The notes under the pieces were generated by a model. It saw only the letters and a program-made list of their open reading frames with translations. It was not told the DNA's origin and searched no databases. From IMG/VR virus record IMGVR_UViG_3300032092_000210, positions 1 to 25,914 of that record: 25,914 bases of DNA; one strand, 5' to 3'. This stretch comes from a virus. Below, one piece after another: positions 23,920 to 25,914 of the stretch. Within the stretch, counting starts at the first letter, position 1. Each line of letters starts with the position of its first letter. Both the position numbers and the translations under genes were made by a program.

Positions 23920-24267
23920 TCAGTAGTGAAGAATGAGATTATCCCTTTCCACAACCTTATCAATAGCTTTTTCATATATTGTGCTTTTATTAATTCTTTT
24001 GTTATTATACTTTTCTTCTAGTCTTATTACTTCTCTTATTACTTTCTGATATATATTTTGTCCGATTATGAATTGAGTCAAAAGTGCTACCTTTAATTCA
24101 TCCGGCATCTTTCTAACATTTGTGTGATAACCATATATAGGCTCTGTCCATTCTGCTATACCTATTCCGGTTCCAAAATCTTCTGCAAACTTATGGTAAT
24201 GTTTATCTTTTAGCATACTATCAAAAAATTTAACTATCGACTTCGTTATCCCCCAGCCCCCTCTCAT
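23920..24267 (-). CDS. unknown small protein
   Basis: 115 residues from the ATG at 24267, which overlaps the preceding zinc-ribbon gene by 38 nt. An alternative start is the ATG at 24216 (MLKDKHYHKFAEDFGTG), 11 nt after that gene's stop, giving 98 residues. The short form may be the true one, because the extra N-terminus is Gly-rich and may only mirror the overlapping gene. The body has a GIAEWTEPIYGYHT segment and then a basic, helical C-terminal half (QKVIREVIRLEEKYNNKRIN). I do not recognise the family. It belongs to the small-gene cluster between the sigma factor and the terminase. Confidence 0.5.
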   Translation of the reverse strand: MRGGWGITKSIVKFFDSMLKDKHYHKFAEDFGTGIGIAEWTEPIYGYHTNVRKMPDELKVALLTQFIIGQNIYQKVIREVIRLEEKYNNKRINKSTIYEKAIDKVVERDNLILHY

Positions 24268-24676
24268 ATTCTTCCCACGTTATATTGCGTGTATCGGGGT
24301 AATCACTTTCTATCCTTTTTTGTTTTTTAATTGGTTCATCACCATCATGTGCATTAATCCATTTTAAAACATCTTCACTTAGATTTAGTAATCTATTCCG
24401 CATTAACTCTCTCCATTCTTCTCTCGTCTTACATTTAAATGTTTTACTAGCCAATGATTTAAAGTAATTGCCTGTTGTAGAATGTCCTTCACTCAATGGG
24501 TATGGTACTCTTCCTATAAATCCAATTCTTTTACCTTCTCTTATTGATGCTTCCCTTTGATAATGTTTAGATGCTTCTCTTTGACATTCTACACAGGTAT
24601 TAGTAGCGTGTTTATGTTTTTGTGGTATATCTTTTACTTCTCCACACTTAATGCATGTTCTACTTTCAATTCTCAT
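24230..24676 (-). CDS. zinc-ribbon protein, possibly DNA-binding
   Basis: 148 residues. A CxxC-x16-CxxC zinc ribbon lies at C8, C11, C28 and C31 (RTCIKCGEVKDIPQKHKHAT, then NTCVECQREASKHYQ), followed by a basic helix. This N-terminal layout occurs in phage endonuclease VII-like and HNH-associated proteins, but I see no His-Asn-His or other nuclease core here. The middle (GNYFKSLASKTFKCKTREEW, then RELMRNRLLNLSEDVLKWIN) is helical, and the C-terminus is acidic. It overlaps the end of the sigma factor gene by 11 nt, so the two are coexpressed. A DNA-binding or regulatory role is plausible but unproven. Confidence 0.58.
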   Translation of the reverse strand: MRIESRTCIKCGEVKDIPQKHKHATNTCVECQREASKHYQREASIREGKRIGFIGRVPYPLSEGHSTTGNYFKSLASKTFKCKTREEWRELMRNRLLNLSEDVLKWINAHDGDEPIKKQKRIESDYPDTRNITWEEYERGLGDNEVDS

Positions 24677-25217
24677 CGTATGGATTATTTATAACTTCTT
24701 TTAAATACTTTCTTATTTTCTTTACAGCTAAGAAAGTTGTACTTTTACTTATTTTAATGTCTTTTGCTACTTCATCCAATGTTCTTTCACTCATCCAATA
24801 TAACTGAAAGATACGAGCTGATGGCCACATCTTTGTTGTTTCTAAATGTTTTAATTCATTCATTACGTCATCGAATGCTTTCTGAATTGCTGCATCTTTT
24901 TCTTCATCATAAGGTATGTCAATTTCATCAGAATATATTTCTTCTTTTAGTGTTATCTTTGAATTTCTTTTTTGTTTGTTAATCCATCTATGTTTCAAAA
25001 ATTGCTGGCAGTACATTATGTTATAAGAGTTTCCCCAAAAGATAGATGGGTTACACTTTTCAGCTAAGTAAAGATAGAGTTCCTGCACTAAATCATCTGC
25101 AGAATCTCTATCCTTAGTTACATTTAATGCCATATTAAATAACCATTTGTGCGAATCAATATAAAGGACTTCTAGTCTTTTATTACATTCGGTTAATAAT
25201 AGGCTTCCACTAATCAT
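24666..25217 (-). CDS. phage sigma-70-like (ECF-type) factor
   Basis: 183 residues from the ATG at 25217, which overlaps the preceding stop as TAATG. A TTG 21 nt further up (25238) would also be in frame but is the weaker choice. Residues about 10-75 fit sigma region 2 (RLEVLYIDSHKWLFNMALNV, then DRDSADDLVQELYLYLAEKC, the usual A-[DE]-DL-[VT]-Q-E core). A charged acidic linker follows. Residues about 125-175 fit region 4 with its helix-turn-helix (ARIFQLYWMSERTLDEVAKD, then SKSTTFLAVKKIRKYLKE). It would bind host RNA polymerase and direct it to phage promoters. The recurring intergenic motif before late units is a natural candidate target. Divergent from housekeeping factors, but both regions are visible. 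Confidence 0.72.
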   Translation of the reverse strand: MISGSLLLTECNKRLEVLYIDSHKWLFNMALNVTKDRDSADDLVQELYLYLAEKCNPSIFWGNSYNIMYCQQFLKHRWINKQKRNSKITLKEEIYSDEIDIPYDEEKDAAIQKAFDDVMNELKHLETTKMWPSARIFQLYWMSERTLDEVAKDIKISKSTTFLAVKKIRKYLKEVINNPYDEN

Positions 25218-25441
25218 TATTTTCTTTCTTTTATCCAATTATGTAAATAATCAACGGCTCTTTTCCAATGCGCTCCACTGCTTGCGCAAGTACACGGACG
25301 TGGTTCGTTTTCGTTTCTTAACTTATTAAAGTTATCCCAAATGTATGGTGCTTTGTTTTCAGGTAGATATGCTCCTATTTCTGATAAGGTTTTATCTAAT
25401 TCCTGAAACTCTTCAAATGTCAATGGATAATACTTTTCCAT
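25217..25441 (-). CDS. small unknown protein with CTC motif
   Basis: 74 residues. The C-terminal part (RPCTCASSGAHWKRAVDYLH, then NWIKERK) has a pattern I have seen in other Bacteroidota phage miniproteins (PC-[ST]-C-x-SSG, a W, then a basic helix), with no known function. The N-terminus (YYPLTFEEFQELDKTLSEIG) is a probable helix. The ATG is 1 nt after the upstream stop, and its own stop overlaps the sigma factor start, so the three genes form one coupled unit. Confidence 0.58.
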   Translation of the reverse strand: MEKYYPLTFEEFQELDKTLSEIGAYLPENKAPYIWDNFNKLRNENEPRPCTCASSGAHWKRAVDYLHNWIKERK

Positions 25442-25442
25442 A

Positions 25443-25706
25443 TTAATCTAATTTTTTAAGTTTAGGTAATTTAACATCTTCAGGCTTTTGTAAAGGAATA
25501 CCCTGATTAGGATAAATAGGATTGTCCAAATTAGCGAACTTCTTTACTAATTCCCAATGTGGGTGTTGTGGTGAAAATGATATACCCATTGAACTCATAA
25601 TTAATACTAAATCATTTACCGATTCTAAACGAGAGAAATCAATTAAGTAAACTGCTTTTGGGTCTACTGCTGGTGTTTCACCGAAATTTAATGTTGCTTT
25701 TTCCAT
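25443..25706 (-). CDS. small unknown protein
   Basis: 87 residues with no domain I recognise. The N-terminus is polar, the middle (VYLIDFSRLESVNDLVLIMS, then SMGISFSPQHPHWELVKKFA) suggests a small alpha/beta fold, and the C-terminus is Pro/Lys-rich (PLQKPEDVKLPKLKKLD) and probably disordered. It starts 7 nt after the upstream stop in an A-rich leader (AAAAACAAAATGG) and ends 1 nt before the next start. Its steady spacing with its neighbours argues that it is a real gene in the early-type operon. Confidence 0.55.
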   Translation of the reverse strand: MEKATLNFGETPAVDPKAVYLIDFSRLESVNDLVLIMSSMGISFSPQHPHWELVKKFANLDNPIYPNQGIPLQKPEDVKLPKLKKLD

Positions 25707-25713
25707 TTTGTTT

Positions 25714-25914
25714 TTATTTATTTGTATAATATTTTGCTAATGTTAAAATGTAAGGAGTTTCATTCCATACTTCTCTGGCTTCATTTGTTTCTAACCATTT
25801 AAAGAAACCTTGCCAATTCTCTTCACCTACTATGTACTTTGTGTTTCCCATATCAGGCATTGAGCGGAATAGTTTCGCATCTGCTACGATTTGTTCTCTA
25901 CTCCATAATCTCTT
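25714..25914 (-). CDS. unknown protein, 5' end outside window
   Basis: An open frame enters from the right edge and ends at the TAA at 25714-25716; 66 residues are visible. The sequence (REQIVADAKLFRSMPDMGNT, then GEENWQGFFKWLETNEAREV, ending YILTLAKYYTNK) is amphipathic and Trp-containing, consistent with a folded small alpha-helical protein. I do not recognise it. It heads the visible part of the operon that leads to the sigma factor. Confidence 0.5.
   Translation of the reverse strand, partial: KRLWSREQIVADAKLFRSMPDMGNTKYIVGEENWQGFFKWLETNEAREVWNETPYILTLAKYYTNK

Noticed and set aside
25218-25238. TTG start for the sigma factor
   Set aside because: The ATG at 25217 forms a TAATG junction with the preceding stop, the pattern used by other gene pairs here, and the seven extra residues add nothing to region 2.
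1-25914. CRISPR array, tRNA, integrase, transposase or defence system
   Set aside because: No regularly spaced repeats, no cloverleaf-like stretch, and no recombinase or nuclease motif beyond the terminase and the prohead protease. The zinc-ribbon protein lacks a visible nuclease core.

Overview
This window is a stretch of a tailed double-stranded DNA phage genome (Caudoviricetes, probably siphovirus-like), or of an integrated or metagenomic copy of one. The likely host is a member of the Bacteroidota (Flavobacteriia-type). The reasons are the AT-rich sequence, A-rich leaders with weak or no Shine-Dalgarno sequences, and many virion protein types I recognise from Bacteroidota phages: split baseplate proteins, a tape measure ending in a DVSSQQALDRR motif, and Cys-rich tail modules. 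Every gene I support lies on the minus strand, so transcription runs from high to low coordinates. The plus-strand open frames are antisense shadows. I see no tRNA, CRISPR array, insertion sequence, integrase or lysis cassette.

Layout in transcription order. (1) 25914-23823: small early-type genes, namely a 5'-truncated gene, two small unknowns, a phage sigma-70-like factor, a zinc-ribbon protein, an unknown and a 30-residue membrane peptide. (2) 23738-21369: terminase small and large subunits, a coiled-coil miniprotein, and a tail-chaperone-like gene whose reading frame is broken at a T10 run. (3) 21324-16441: a Cys-containing small protein, a 1285-residue Ser/Thr-rich fiber and a LamG-like lectin. 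(4) 16379-14035: scaffold, major capsid protein and a tube-like protein, closed by a strong UUCG-loop terminator. (5) 13916-1: a beta-rich small protein, portal, head-tail adaptor, a connector with a C-terminal extension after a second T10 run, a second fiber, a DUF1566 (Lcl-type) adhesin, a gp10-like connector, three baseplate or tip proteins, a 52-residue protein, the tape measure and a truncated XkdF-type prohead protease.

Two signals stand out. First, four intergenic gaps carry the same motif (sense consensus roughly CCGNAGTTGTTATWTA) 19-33 nt before the first start codon of units 2, 3, 4 and 5. This looks like a phage-specific promoter or leader element, possibly read by the encoded sigma factor. 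Second, the same 12-nt string CTTTTTTTTTTA occurs twice, in the same codon phase (CTT TTT TTT TTA, containing the slippery heptamer T TTT TTA). In one gene a -1 slip joins on a convincing 88-residue C-terminus. In the other a -1 slip stops translation at once, at the end of the connector core, while zero-frame reading adds a Cys-rich domain. Homopolymer sequencing error is the main alternative.

The receptor-binding apparatus is large and modular. Related C-terminal domains end both fibers, Cys-rich modules recur in the connector, adhesin and baseplate genes, and lectin-like domains (LamG-like, C1q-like, DUF1566) are spread over three proteins.
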